64,000 bases of DNA from Alteromonadaceae bacterium Bs31 (GTDB lineage Bacteria > Pseudomonadota > Gammaproteobacteria > Pseudomonadales > Cellvibrionaceae), in the NCBI GenBank assembly GCA_900177435.1, contig FXAI01000001.1, positions 351,588-415,587 of the forward strand, given 5' to 3'. The notes under the pieces were generated by a model, which ran no database searches, was not told where the DNA came from, and worked only from the letters and a program-made list of their open reading frames with translations. Made by a program: the position numbers and the translations under genes. Each line of letters opens with the position of its first letter. The first letter of the stretch is position 1. Of this stretch, positions 9,044-16,400 are shown one piece after another.

Positions 9044-9514
9044 ATGACCTATAAAGTTCTTTGGAAAGAATTGTGGCTGAGCCTATCAAAGTACATGGCC
9101 ATCGCAATCACTATCCCTGTTCTAATTGTTTTCGTCATTCGCTATGTAAAGTATGGGTATGACTTCGGTGCAGCATTTCCTCATTTGAATTTAATCAACT
9201 CCTTAGTAATAGGTTCCGGAATTGCCATATTTTGCATTGCATTCGCGTGGCTTATAGCTCTTTGGGCCGGAATGGCCAAAATAAGTATTAGCAATGGCAT
9301 AATTCAGGGGCGAAACTATTGGGGCTTTAAAAATAGCTTCCCATTATCCGAGTCAGTTTCATCGTATAACTTCAGCAATAATGGAATTAATGCCATTGTT
9401 CTTGTTAGCAGAAATAGTGGGAAAATTTATATCTCACTTCAAACTGAGAAATTAAATGAGCTGCTTGACTTAATTGAGCCATATATACTTAAAAACAATG
9501 AAAAAAATGCATAA
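9044..9514 (+). CDS. Cassette: small membrane protein, two helices plus soluble tail
   Basis: The 156-residue protein has two transmembrane helices (about residues 18-36 and 53-78). A C-terminal beta-rich segment follows (GIIQGRNYWGFKNSFPLSES onward) that resembles bacterial PH-like membrane-associated domains, though this is only a pattern impression. I chose the ATG at 9044, which has GAGGAAA 5 nt upstream, over an upstream TTG that lies inside the attC site. Function unknown. Confidence 0.72.
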   Translation: MTYKVLWKELWLSLSKYMAIAITIPVLIVFVIRYVKYGYDFGAAFPHLNLINSLVIGSGIAIFCIAFAWLIALWAGMAKISISNGIIQGRNYWGFKNSFPLSESVSSYNFSNNGINAIVLVSRNSGKIYISLQTEKLNELLDLIEPYILKNNEKNA

Positions 9515-9615
9515 CAGCTCAAACCGACCTCCACTGCGTTGCTCGTTTTGTGCTTTTCCGCTACGCTCGCACAAAACAATCAACTCCGTTGCGGTGGCTT
9601 AGCTGGGCGTTAACT
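9509..9615 (+). repeat. attC site 6
   Basis: The left core is GCATAAC (9509-9515) and the right core GTTAACT (9609-9615). TTTTGTGC faces GCACAAAA in the centre. Confidence 0.88.
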
Positions 9616-9633
9616 TAAAAAGGAGAGTTCACA

Positions 9634-9957
9634 TTGAAAATATTTATAACGCTAATTATTTTTTCGCTATCCGCATTATCCCACGGTGAGGCAGTATGGA
9701 AAGAGGGGGAAGTTAGCTGGGTTTATCCGCAGGCGAATGGGAGTTTTGCTGTGACATTTAAAGATCCTTCTCCTGACTGTACTCACTCAAGTGGGTACCA
9801 TTACGCAAAGGTTGGTGAAAATAGTGTTACGCAAGAGGGGCTAAATAATATGTATTCTCTTGCACTTGTGGCTGCTACGACGGGAAAAAAATTAAAAGTC
9901 AATTTTAAATCTGAAAGCTCAGCGTGTTTTGTTAATCGTATGTATATAGTTTTTTAG
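9634..9957 (+). CDS. Cassette: small secreted protein of unknown function
   Basis: The 107-residue product starts at TTG, preceded by AAGGAGAG at good spacing; no in-frame ATG lies near. It has a signal peptide (IFITLIIFSLSALSHGE). The mature domain has two cysteines (PDCTHSSGYHY and SACFVNR) that probably form a disulfide, and a GLNNMYSLALVAATTGKKLKV segment. It is probably periplasmic. The cassette ends in a defective attC site. Confidence 0.72.
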   Translation: MKIFITLIIFSLSALSHGEAVWKEGEVSWVYPQANGSFAVTFKDPSPDCTHSSGYHYAKVGENSVTQEGLNNMYSLALVAATTGKKLKVNFKSESSACFVNRMYIVF

Positions 9958-10022
9958 GTCTTAACGCTTACGCTACACAAAACGGCCCATTACAATTTTT
10001 CCGCAAATGAGCGGCGTTATGT
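9958..10022 (+). repeat. attC site 7, 5' half missing
   Basis: Only the right half remains. The segment from CTTAACGCTTACGCTACACAA to the right core GTTATGT (10016-10022) matches the right half of attC site 2, but no left RYYYAAC core or left arm precedes it after the stop codon. The truncation should weaken folding of the single-stranded site and so immobilise the preceding cassette. Confidence 0.7.
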
Positions 10023-10051
10023 GCACGTACTAAACTAGTAAGGAGTTTACA

Positions 10052-10540
10052 TTGGGGTTAATAGAAGCTGTAGCAATTTTTGGAGTTCTCTTGTCACTGT
10101 TTGGGGTAGTGAATGTTGTCAAAATACAGGCTCGAAAGAAGTGGCCAACAACCATATGTAAAGTGGGTGACTCCGATGTGGAAGTAAGCGAGGTGGTAGT
10201 TCATAACTTGTTATCAAAACAGAGAAATATGAATAGCTACCGATCCAAGTCATATAGTTTTAAACTGAACTACCTCTATAATATTTCAGGTAAAAATTAC
10301 TTGGGAACTACTATATTTTCAGGTTCAATACTCGGTCAGACACACAACGATATGCTTCCTTATACAAATGGGTCTACGCATACGGTTTGGTATAACCCGG
10401 CCAAGCCAACATCCGTATTTCTAAAGCATTCGAGCGTAATTCCATCGATAGTGCTCATTGTCTTAGGGTTGCTTATTGTGGTTGGTGGTCTGTGGCCAGA
10501 GTTGTATGCAGAGTTGTATTCGCATGCAGTTAGCACATAA
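10052..10540 (+). CDS. Cassette: DUF3592-like membrane protein
   Basis: The 162-residue protein has a helix at each end (about residues 5-23 and 130-147) and a beta-rich middle. The pattern RKKWPTTICKV ... YNISGKNYLGTT ... TVWYNPAKPTSVFL is typical of DUF3592 proteins. The TTG start is preceded by AAGGAG. The role of DUF3592 proteins is not established. It forms a single-gene cassette ending in a short attC site. Confidence 0.72.
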   Translation: MGLIEAVAIFGVLLSLFGVVNVVKIQARKKWPTTICKVGDSDVEVSEVVVHNLLSKQRNMNSYRSKSYSFKLNYLYNISGKNYLGTTIFSGSILGQTHNDMLPYTNGSTHTVWYNPAKPTSVFLKHSSVIPSIVLIVLGLLIVVGGLWPELYAELYSHAVST

Positions 10541-10592
10541 CAATCTCAGCCAGCAGGACCGCTAACGCTCGCCGGAAATTGAGGCGTTAGCA
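10535..10592 (+). repeat. attC site 8 (short, 58 bp)
   Basis: The left core is ACATAAC (10535-10541) and the right core GTTAGCA (10586-10592). The arms CAATCTCAG and CAATT-GAGG pair only loosely, with GC-rich inner pairing. This is close to the minimum known attC length, whereas its neighbours are over 100 bp. Confidence 0.75.
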
Positions 10593-10629
10593 TCAGTACC
10601 GAAGTTCAGTTTTACGAGGAGAAAAATAG

Positions 10630-11505
10630 TTGTTGTTAGAAATAGGAATAGGTGATGCTTACGGGGCTGGCTTTGAGTTTTCTGCTAGAGAAAAAGTTGA
10701 AGCTTACAATAACCTGACAAATTACTGTGAGCATGAATTAGGAATTGCTGCCGGTTGCTATACAGACGATACTCAGATGTCTCTCGCGATAGCTGAATTG
10801 ATCATTAGTAACGTAGCATGGACTAAGGAGAACTTGGCGGATAAATTTGTTGAGTGTTTTAAACGTGATGAACGTTTAGGGTATTCAAAAGGTTTTTATT
10901 TGTTTTTACAGTCAGTTCAGAGTGGTGCGGAGTTTCTAAATAAAATGAAACCAAACAGCACTAGAAACGGTGCTGCTATGAGATCGGCACCGTTGGGGTA
11001 TGTTAGTGACGTCAATAGACTACTAAAAATGGCCGAGTTGCAAGCGTCTATTACTCATGATACTGAAATTGGCCGTAGATCTTCACAAGCGGTCGCTTTA
11101 GCATCGCACTATGCCATATATAACTTGGGTGCTAAAGAAAATCTAACAGAATATGTGTCGCAACATACCAAATTCAATTGGCAGGATAATTGGTCTTCTC
11201 CTGTCGCGTGCTGTGGAGAGGAAACCGTCAACGCACTTTTAACTGTGTTGAAATCTTCTGAAACTCTAAAAGAGATTCTTTTAGCCAGCGTTGCCTTTGG
11301 TGGAGATGTGGATACAGTGGCAGCTGTTGGTTTGGGTATTGGAAGCGTTAGCAACGATTATAGTTCAGGGTTGCCAACATTCCTATACGAACAGCTGGAA
11401 AACGGAAGGTACGGGAAGACCTACCTCCTAGAAATGGGAATGAAGCTAAGTGAAACTAAAAATATTGCTGATAAATCTGTTAGCAATATCAATGAGATGA
11501 AATAG
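10630..11505 (+). CDS. Cassette: ADP-ribosylglycohydrolase (DraG/ARH-like)
   Basis: The 291-residue protein has the metal-binding signature of the ADP-ribosylglycohydrolase family. It carries GDAYGAG near the N-terminus, TDDTQM (residues 45-50), THDTEIG (142-148) and GGDVDTVAA (224-232). These bind two Mg or Mn ions, and the family removes ADP-ribose from proteins, nucleic acids or small molecules. The start is TTG, with GAGGAG 8 nt upstream; a second TTG follows immediately. It is followed after 2 bp by a second gene in the same cassette. Possible roles are reversal of endogenous ADP-ribosylation, antitoxin or immunity function, or NAD metabolism. The sequence does not decide among them. Confidence 0.88.
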   Translation: MLLEIGIGDAYGAGFEFSAREKVEAYNNLTNYCEHELGIAAGCYTDDTQMSLAIAELIISNVAWTKENLADKFVECFKRDERLGYSKGFYLFLQSVQSGAEFLNKMKPNSTRNGAAMRSAPLGYVSDVNRLLKMAELQASITHDTEIGRRSSQAVALASHYAIYNLGAKENLTEYVSQHTKFNWQDNWSSPVACCGEETVNALLTVLKSSETLKEILLASVAFGGDVDTVAAVGLGIGSVSNDYSSGLPTFLYEQLENGRYGKTYLLEMGMKLSETKNIADKSVSNINEMK

Positions 11506-11507
11506 TT

Positions 11508-11882
11508 TTGGATAATATTATTCGAAAAAAAATAGAAATAATTATCGAATTACACGATGCTATTTTTCCAATAGCTCAAGAAGATTTGTACGAGAGCGAA
11601 GATGCTAAGATGTGGGATGGCTATGTTGAGCCCGTATTGAAACTACACGAAGCTATCGACTCGGCTTTTCGATTCAATAAAAATATTCAACCGGTTGACG
11701 TAAGCAAATCGTACGAAGCTGGCGGTGTAGAGAAACTCAATGCCAATGAAGTTGGGTTTGTTTTTCGAGATATCTTGATGAATGAAAAGTGTAATCTGGG
11801 GCTATTTGCTGATGTTATAGCCGATGGCCGCGTTACGCGCTTGGTAAACAGGTTAAAAGAGATTGTGCTAAACCAATGCTAA
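11508..11882 (+). CDS. Cassette: small acidic protein paired with the ADP-ribosylglycohydrolase
   Basis: The 124-residue acidic, mostly helical protein has no signal peptide or membrane segment and is probably cytosolic. It starts at TTG 2 bp after the upstream stop, with GAG in the last upstream codons as a weak ribosome site, so translational coupling is likely. It shares one cassette and attC site with the ADP-ribosylglycohydrolase, so the two genes move together and probably work together. I recognise no family. It is short for a typical ADP-ribosyltransferase and I see no R-S-E or H-Y-E type motif. Confidence 0.6.
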   Translation: MDNIIRKKIEIIIELHDAIFPIAQEDLYESEDAKMWDGYVEPVLKLHEAIDSAFRFNKNIQPVDVSKSYEAGGVEKLNANEVGFVFRDILMNEKCNLGLFADVIADGRVTRLVNRLKEIVLNQC

Positions 11883-11995
11883 CAAGGTTTTCAACAAAGA
11901 CGTGCTGGACAATGCTTGCTTTTGTGCATGCCGCTTTGCGTCATTCTTGCACAAAACAAGCTCCACTTTAGCCGCTTGTTATAGCGGCGTTAGCC
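11877..11995 (+). repeat. attC site 9
   Basis: The left core is TGCTAAC (11877-11883) and the right core GTTAGCC (11989-11995). TTTTGTGCATG faces a TTGCACAAAA arm. Confidence 0.9.
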
Positions 11996-12010
11996 AATTC
12001 GGAACCCCAC

Positions 12011-12856
12011 ATGAATAGAGTTATAGTTTTTGCCGCCTTATTAATTACGATAAAGGCGATGGCGAGCGCAGGTGCTCCAGAAATGAAGAGCGAGAATGGT
12101 TATATTGAACCTTTCAGAATGTTTGACAACGTTTACTACGTTGGAGATAAGTGGGTGTCCTCGTATGCTGTTGAAACACCATCCGGCCTGGTAATCATCG
12201 ATACTCTTGATTTTCCGTATAGCAGGTGGATACCTATTAACCTAGAAAAACTAGCTTTAAATGATAAGAAAGTAACTCACATTATTGTGACTCATGGACA
12301 TTCCGACCATGTCGGTGGTGCAGAGTTTCTTCAGTCGCTGTATGGCGCTAAAGTAATAATGTCGAAAAAAGCATTCAGGTTGAGTAAAGAACAAGCGCTG
12401 AAAAGCGAAGGTAAAAGTAGATTTTCGCCCCCAGTGGTAGAATCCTTCGCTGAGGACAGGTCAAATATGCTTGTTGGTGATACAGAATTCAAATTTTACA
12501 TAACGCCTGGTCATACAGAAGGTGATATGTCAATTGATTTTAGGGTTAAAGATAAGGGCAAGCTATATCGTGCTTTTGTCGTAGGTGGACATAGTGTAAA
12601 TCTTCAAAATCCCGGTCTTGCACAGCAATTTGTAGATAGTATGGATCGTATAGAGAGCTTGGCCTTACAAGGTACACCGGTATCCGTTAATTTATCTAAC
12701 CACCCACATAAAAATAATTTGTTTGAAAATCTAGAAGAAAGCGTAAAAGAGGGGTCAAGTAAGCCATTTATAAGTAAAGAGGAATTCTTCATGTTTATAG
12801 AGCAGCAGAGGGACTTGGCGAAAGCTAAAAATATCAATAATTATTCAAAGAAGTAA
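12011..12856 (+). CDS. Cassette: secreted metallo-beta-lactamase-fold hydrolase, B3-like
   Basis: The 281-residue protein has a signal peptide (VIVFAALLITIKAMASA). It carries the metal motif HGHSDH (residues 95-100), GHT with His168, and NHP with His231. This is the ligand pattern His-His-His plus Asp-His-His seen in subclass B3 beta-lactamases and related hydrolases. The N-terminal WVSSYAVETPSGLVIIDTL strand pair is typical of the fold. It is probably a periplasmic dizinc hydrolase. True beta-lactamase activity is not shown, and other lactonases or esterases of the fold share the pattern. It is a single-gene cassette with an ATG 16 bp after the attC core. Confidence 0.85.
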   Translation: MNRVIVFAALLITIKAMASAGAPEMKSENGYIEPFRMFDNVYYVGDKWVSSYAVETPSGLVIIDTLDFPYSRWIPINLEKLALNDKKVTHIIVTHGHSDHVGGAEFLQSLYGAKVIMSKKAFRLSKEQALKSEGKSRFSPPVVESFAEDRSNMLVGDTEFKFYITPGHTEGDMSIDFRVKDKGKLYRAFVVGGHSVNLQNPGLAQQFVDSMDRIESLALQGTPVSVNLSNHPHKNNLFENLEESVKEGSSKPFISKEEFFMFIEQQRDLAKAKNINNYSKK

Positions 12857-12863
12857 GAAACAC

Positions 12864-12978
12864 ATTTAACAAGTGCAGCTTACGGATAGTCGCTACCTAC
12901 GGCTTTTTTTGTGCTTGGTTTAGCCACTATCGCACAAAATTCCCTGCTCCGTTCCTGCCGCAACTACGGGCGTTAAGT
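12864..12978 (+). repeat. attC site 10
   Basis: The left core is ATTTAAC (12864-12870) and the right core GTTAAGT (12972-12978), both perfect consensus matches. An inner TTTTTTGTGC faces GCACAAAA. Confidence 0.9.
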
Positions 12979-12993
12979 GTCACGGGTGACGAG

Positions 12994-13242
12994 ATGAGAG
13001 AAGTAACTAAGTCAGAATTTAAAGACGCTTATATAAGATATGGCGGCCTTAAAGAAGGATATGACCTGGAATATTGGGATCAGCAAATTAACACTGCCAA
13101 AAAAACAGGGTTCAAATATTTGTTGAAGGAGCCAGAGCCAGAAAATGCGCATAGAATGATGCTGGTCGATGATTATTCAAGTAAAGAAATTAGAATGTTC
13201 TTTGTTTCGATAGGGCAGGAAGAAAGCATATTTAATAGTTAG
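12994..13242 (+). CDS. Cassette: small cytosolic protein of unknown function
   Basis: The 82-residue protein has no signal peptide or membrane segment. It is charged, with aromatic residues at YIRYGGLKEGYDLEYWDQQ and a C-terminal beta-like segment RMFFVSIGQEE. The ATG lies 16 bp after the attC core. No family is recognised, but size and placement are typical of cassette genes. Confidence 0.6.
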   Translation: MREVTKSEFKDAYIRYGGLKEGYDLEYWDQQINTAKKTGFKYLLKEPEPENAHRMMLVDDYSSKEIRMFFVSIGQEESIFNS

Positions 13243-13245
13243 TTG

Positions 13246-13294
13246 AGCTAACATAAACGGCTGTACAAGAATGGTACTTAATCGATTGTTAAGC
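13246..13294 (+). repeat. Degenerate attC-like site
   Basis: AGCTAAC (13246-13252) directly follows the stop codon of the preceding gene, and GTTAAGC (13288-13294) lies 35 bp further. The pair has the right order and cores but no obvious arms, so it is probably a decayed or deleted attC site. Confidence 0.4.
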
Positions 13295-13308
13295 ATCACA
13301 CGAAACTA

Positions 13309-13470
13309 TTGCCGTATATAGTAATACCTAAAGCTTTATTCTTTGTTGGCTGCTCATATGAAATAAGTCTCTCGGCAGAAGTCAACGAAGATTGCAGTGT
13401 AGATGTAGCATTTGATAATAAGAGCCCTCAAATAAGATGCTTTCTTAATAACGCACCCTTCTGGAACTGA
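13309..13470 (+). CDS. Possible tiny lipoprotein, uncertain
   Basis: A 53-residue frame runs from a TTG 15 bp after the degenerate attC core to a TGA at 13468. It reads a hydrophobic stretch with FFVGCS, a lipobox-like motif, then a short polar tail with two further cysteines. There is no clear ribosome site. It may be a real small cassette gene or a decayed remnant. Confidence 0.25.
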   Translation: MPYIVIPKALFFVGCSYEISLSAEVNEDCSVDVAFDNKSPQIRCFLNNAPFWN

Positions 13471-13724
13471 TTACCAATCAAAAACTGACGGGAAAAACTG
13501 GCTAGGGCTTAGAGGGGAACTGGTGCCTTAGGTTGGAGAGCGTGAATAATATTTGAATTGCGCTAGTATGGTGCGAACATTTTCTGCAATACATGCAATA
13601 TTCTTTTATATGGCGTGCAGGATTCTTGGTTGTAATCCATTTATAAGGTTTAACCTAAAAGTAACGGAACGTTTTGTTATTATTGTGGGTCGGTGGTAAT
13701 GCAGAACGCCGCTAGTGAGGCTCG
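13471..13724. other. Intergenic stretch, nothing recognised
   Basis: I see no gene, clear hairpin or attC site between the tiny putative lipoprotein and the next cassette gene. A TTTTATATGGC stretch near 13605 could be a promoter-like element, but no paired -35 element is evident. Confidence 0.4.
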
Positions 13725-14012
13725 ATGGATCGTAATGTAAGAGAAAATGTAGATGGGTGGGATATTTATTTCCAGAGAAATGTACATATGTACACCCACG
13801 CCTTGTCTAAAAAAATGGGGGGCTTCAAGTTCAGCATTAGTTCTGAAGACCTGCCTGTTAAGGAAAAAACTATTGGTGTATGGCTATATACCTCATCTAT
13901 CCCGGAAAGCATGCTAGAAAATATACAGGCCGTTCTAATAAAGTGGGCGAAAAGATACGAGATAAAGTTTCAATTATATGCGAGTAAAGAAGAGTCCGTT
14001 GATAGTCGCTAA
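13725..14012 (+). CDS. Cassette: small cytosolic protein of unknown function
   Basis: The 95-residue protein has no signal peptide. It begins MDRNVRENVDGWDIYFQRN and alternates short beta-like and helical segments (FKFSISSEDLPVKEKTIGVWLYT; MLENIQAVLIKWAKRYEIKFQLY). It ends 4 bp before the left core of attC site 11. The family is not recognised, and the ribosome site is weak. Confidence 0.6.
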   Translation: MDRNVRENVDGWDIYFQRNVHMYTHALSKKMGGFKFSISSEDLPVKEKTIGVWLYTSSIPESMLENIQAVLIKWAKRYEIKFQLYASKEESVDSR

Positions 14013-14016
14013 ATCG

Positions 14017-14129
14017 CATAACGCCGCTAAAACCTTACACCGCAGGCTACACTTATTTTTGGTGTGGCTGCGCCAAAATACACTCAATAATCTGCTCTGC
14101 ACGCAGTGGAGGTTCTAGCGTCGTTATGT
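14017..14129 (+). repeat. attC site 11
   Basis: The left core is GCATAAC (14017-14023) and the right core GTTATGT (14123-14129). The inner stem comes from TTTTTGGTGTGG and the facing GCCAAAAT. Confidence 0.82.
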
Positions 14130-14147
14130 TTTATTCAAGGAATGTAC

Positions 14148-14681
14148 ATGGAATCAATTAAAGAAGCACAGAAGGATATGAACGAAGGCTATTACTATGG
14201 TGTACCTGGTATCGTGTCTTCAGGAACTGTATGGCTGTTAGCAGGTATTCTTGCGCTCCTAGTGGAGCCTAGAATAGGTGTCGCTACACTGGTTTTTGGT
14301 GGTACTTTAATCTTTCCTGTTTCCGTGTTGCTATGTAAAGCATTGGGGCGTACTGGCAAGCATAGCAAGGGAAATCCCCTGGCACCGCTTGCTATTGAGG
14401 GCACGATTTGGATGCTTCTGTCTATTCCGATAGCAATAGGAGCGGCCTTTACTAGTCTGAATTGGTTTTTTCCCGCTATGTTGCTGGTTGTCGGTGGACG
14501 CTATCTAACCTTTAATACCATCTATGGTTCTCGTGTATATTGGGCATTCGGTGTTGTCTTGGCTGTTTCTGCCGTTTCAATTATTGCACTACGAGCACCA
14601 GTTTATATTGGCGGCCTGTTGGGCGGAATTATCGAGTACGTTTTCGCAGTTATTGTATTAGTGCAAACCAAGAAAAACTAA
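14148..14681 (+). CDS. Cassette: multi-pass membrane protein (DUF7010-like)
   Basis: The 177-residue product has six hydrophobic segments: about residues 24-40, 45-62, 77-95, 100-115, 124-140 and 147-170. A short soluble N-terminus reads MESIKEAQKDMNEGYYYGVPG. That start followed by SSGTVWLLAGI resembles the DUF7010 family of small membrane proteins, whose role is not known to me. I chose the ATG at 14148 (AAGG 7 nt upstream); an upstream in-frame GTG lies inside attC site 11. Confidence 0.72.
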   Translation: MESIKEAQKDMNEGYYYGVPGIVSSGTVWLLAGILALLVEPRIGVATLVFGGTLIFPVSVLLCKALGRTGKHSKGNPLAPLAIEGTIWMLLSIPIAIGAAFTSLNWFFPAMLLVVGGRYLTFNTIYGSRVYWAFGVVLAVSAVSIIALRAPVYIGGLLGGIIEYVFAVIVLVQTKKN

Positions 14682-14788
14682 CAAGCCGCTGCACCTCACA
14701 AATATTGCTGCGCTCGTTTTGCGTATGTCGCGTAGCTTCATGTTACACATAGCACTCTGGACCTGCACCACTTGGCCTAGCGTTATCT
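14676..14788 (+). repeat. attC site 12
   Basis: The left core is AACTAAC (14676-14682) and the right core GTTATCT (14782-14788). Arms GCTGCACC and GGACCTGCACC and an inner CGTTTTGCGTATGTCGCG segment fold imperfectly. Confidence 0.78.
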
Positions 14789-14843
14789 TCCTTGATGATT
14801 CTCATTGCTAATGCAATTCCTGACCACCTTTTTCTGGCTGCTT

Positions 14844-14904
14844 TTGAACACTAGCGAGTTGCGTTAATTATAAAATTACGCTTTACATATTCCCATATGG
14901 GAAT
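14844..14904 (+). promoter_or_regulatory. Promoter-like elements and palindromic operator for the ArsR operon
   Basis: A perfect 16-bp palindrome, ATTCCCAT-ATGGGAAT, lies at 14889-14904 just before the ArsR-type gene. It is a good candidate operator for autoregulation. A TTGAAC (14844-14849) and TATAAA (14869-14874) pair, 19 bp apart, could be the promoter, which would put the palindrome just downstream of the start site and suit repression. Presence of its own promoter would make this operon independent of a distant array promoter. Confidence 0.5.
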
Positions 14905-14917
14905 GTATAGTGAAGGT

Positions 14918-15265
14918 ATGTCCAGAGTAAAAACCACTTACGATGTATTTAGCGCTATTGGCGACCCCAAACGTAGGGTGTTAATAGAGCACCTTGCGCT
15001 TAAAGAAATGACTGTGAACGAGCTGGTTACAGCGGTGAAATGGTCTCAACCTACAGTGTCAAAGCACTTGAGTGTACTAAAAAAGGTGGGCGTCGTTTCC
15101 GAAGTGAAAGAGGGTCGTTATAGACGCTACAGAGTCCAGCCAGAGGAGCTTCGTCCAATCCAGGAGTGGATGCATCAATTCGAAAAATACTGGGGCAACA
15201 CATTGGACCAATTAGATAGCTATTTGAATCAGATCCAATTAAAAGGAGATGGCAATGAGCACTAG
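14918..15265 (+). CDS. ArsR-family transcriptional regulator
   Basis: The 115-residue protein is a single winged-helix domain of the ArsR/SmtB type. It has DVFSAIGDPKRRVLIEHL, then the recognition region VNELVTAVKWSQPTVSKHLSVLKKVGVV and the wing EGRYRRYRVQPEEL. It lacks the CxC-type metal site of arsenic sensors, so it is probably of the subgroup paired with SRPBCC genes. I chose the ATG at 14918 because earlier in-frame starts at 14897 and 14903 lie within the palindromic operator, but those remain possible. It overlaps the next gene by 17 bp and probably represses its own operon. Confidence 0.85.
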   Translation: MSRVKTTYDVFSAIGDPKRRVLIEHLALKEMTVNELVTAVKWSQPTVSKHLSVLKKVGVVSEVKEGRYRRYRVQPEELRPIQEWMHQFEKYWGNTLDQLDSYLNQIQLKGDGNEH

Positions 15266-15761
15266 TAAAATTATCCCATCCGAAATTGTTCGGGAGTTTA
15301 ACGCGCCAAGGAAGCTGGTCTTTGATGCATGGGTCGAAGTAAGGCACCTCAATAATTGGATGTTTCCAATGCCGGGCTGTAGTTGTGAATTTGTCTCAGC
15401 TGATATCCGTGATGGCGGTTCGTCACTGCATAAGGTCACGATGCCAAACGGACATCAAATGTGGCTTTACACAAAGTATGAAGTAGTAAAATCACCTGAA
15501 AAACTTGTGTTTTTGCAATACTTTTCAAATGAAAACGGGGACATTGTTCCAATGCCTCATATGCCTAATTGGCCAAAAGACATGCTGGCAACACTATGGT
15601 TCGAAGAACTCTCTGAGGTTAGAACTAAACTAACATTTCTTTGGGAACCGAGAAATCCAAGCCCTGAAGAACTTGAAGTTTTTGAATCTAGTCGCTCTGA
15701 GCATGGCAATGGCTGGGGTGCGGGTATGGAACAGCTCCACAGATATTTGGAATCGCTTTAA
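15249..15761 (+). CDS. SRPBCC (AHSA1/polyketide-cyclase-like) domain protein
   Basis: The 170-residue protein has the SRPBCC/Aha1 C-terminal fold. It starts with IVREFNAPRKLVFDAWVEVRHLNNWMFP, has the DIRDGGSSLHKVTMPNG strand pair, and ends with a long helix at GWGAGMEQLHRYLESL. Such proteins bind hydrophobic ligands in a cavity. ArsR/SRPBCC pairs are common, with the SRPBCC gene under control of the regulator. The start could also be the ATG at 15255 (MSTSK), which has AAGGAGATGGC upstream. The ligand cannot be deduced. Confidence 0.88.
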   Translation: MAMSTSKIIPSEIVREFNAPRKLVFDAWVEVRHLNNWMFPMPGCSCEFVSADIRDGGSSLHKVTMPNGHQMWLYTKYEVVKSPEKLVFLQYFSNENGDIVPMPHMPNWPKDMLATLWFEELSEVRTKLTFLWEPRNPSPEELEVFESSRSEHGNGWGAGMEQLHRYLESL

Positions 15762-15801
15762 ATCGGGTACTGGTTAAAGGGTGTCAAACAGAGGGATGAA
15801 A

Positions 15802-16251
15802 ATGAGTAACCCAAAAAATACCCATAATAAAGTGTCGGTCCCAAAATGGTTCTGGATCATTTCTGTTTTAGCATTAGTGTGGTTTTTGATGGATATGTCT
15901 GCATTTATAATGAGAGTATTTATGCTAGAGGAAACACTCAAGGGCATGCCTCTGGCGCATCAAAATATCTATCTGAATATGCCTTCCTGGGTTAATATTG
16001 TTTTTGCTTTCGAAGTATTTGGGGGTGTTGCTGGTAGTATTAGCTTGCTGCTGAGGAAAAAGCTGGTTTTGATTGGGTTTTTAATTTCACTGGTAGGCAC
16101 ATTAAGCCAAACAGGGTATGTTTATTTTCTGTCTGACGCCTTTAATGTGATCGGGTTGGCTGCAGTTATCATGCCGCTTGTGGGTATCACTATCTGCGTA
16201 GCTCTTATTATCTTCACCAAATCAGCAGTTTCTAAAGGCTGGATTCATTAA
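15802..16251 (+). CDS. Four-helix membrane protein
   Basis: The 149-residue protein has four hydrophobic helices (about residues 15-37, 60-80, 84-105 and 115-136) with the sequence VPKWFWIISVLALVWFLMDMSAF at the start. It resembles small gammaproteobacterial membrane proteins often mislabelled as sugar transporters; the function is unknown to me. It lies 40 bp after the SRPBCC gene and is likely co-transcribed with the ArsR pair. I chose the ATG at 15802 with GAGGG 6 nt upstream. Confidence 0.75.
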   Translation: MSNPKNTHNKVSVPKWFWIISVLALVWFLMDMSAFIMRVFMLEETLKGMPLAHQNIYLNMPSWVNIVFAFEVFGGVAGSISLLLRKKLVLIGFLISLVGTLSQTGYVYFLSDAFNVIGLAAVIMPLVGITICVALIIFTKSAVSKGWIH

Positions 16252-16400
16252 GCTGAGGCTTAACACATTAAGAGATAACAAAAACAGGCAAGACGGATGC
16301 TAAAAAGCAGCGCGCTTGCTGTTAGCTGGTTAGCTGGGGGCTCAGTAATTGATACAGGTACTGAAGACGCTAGCTCTTTAAGCAGGACGCAGGTAAAGTA

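Noticed and set aside
13246..13470. A full extra cassette with a lipoprotein gene
   Set aside because: The attC-like cores lack arms and the 53-residue frame lacks a ribosome site, so I list both only at low confidence.
16257..16340. Possible attC site after the membrane-protein gene (GCTTAAC ... GTTAGCT)
   Set aside because: The cores fit loosely, but the sequence between has no pairing arms, so I cannot support a site.
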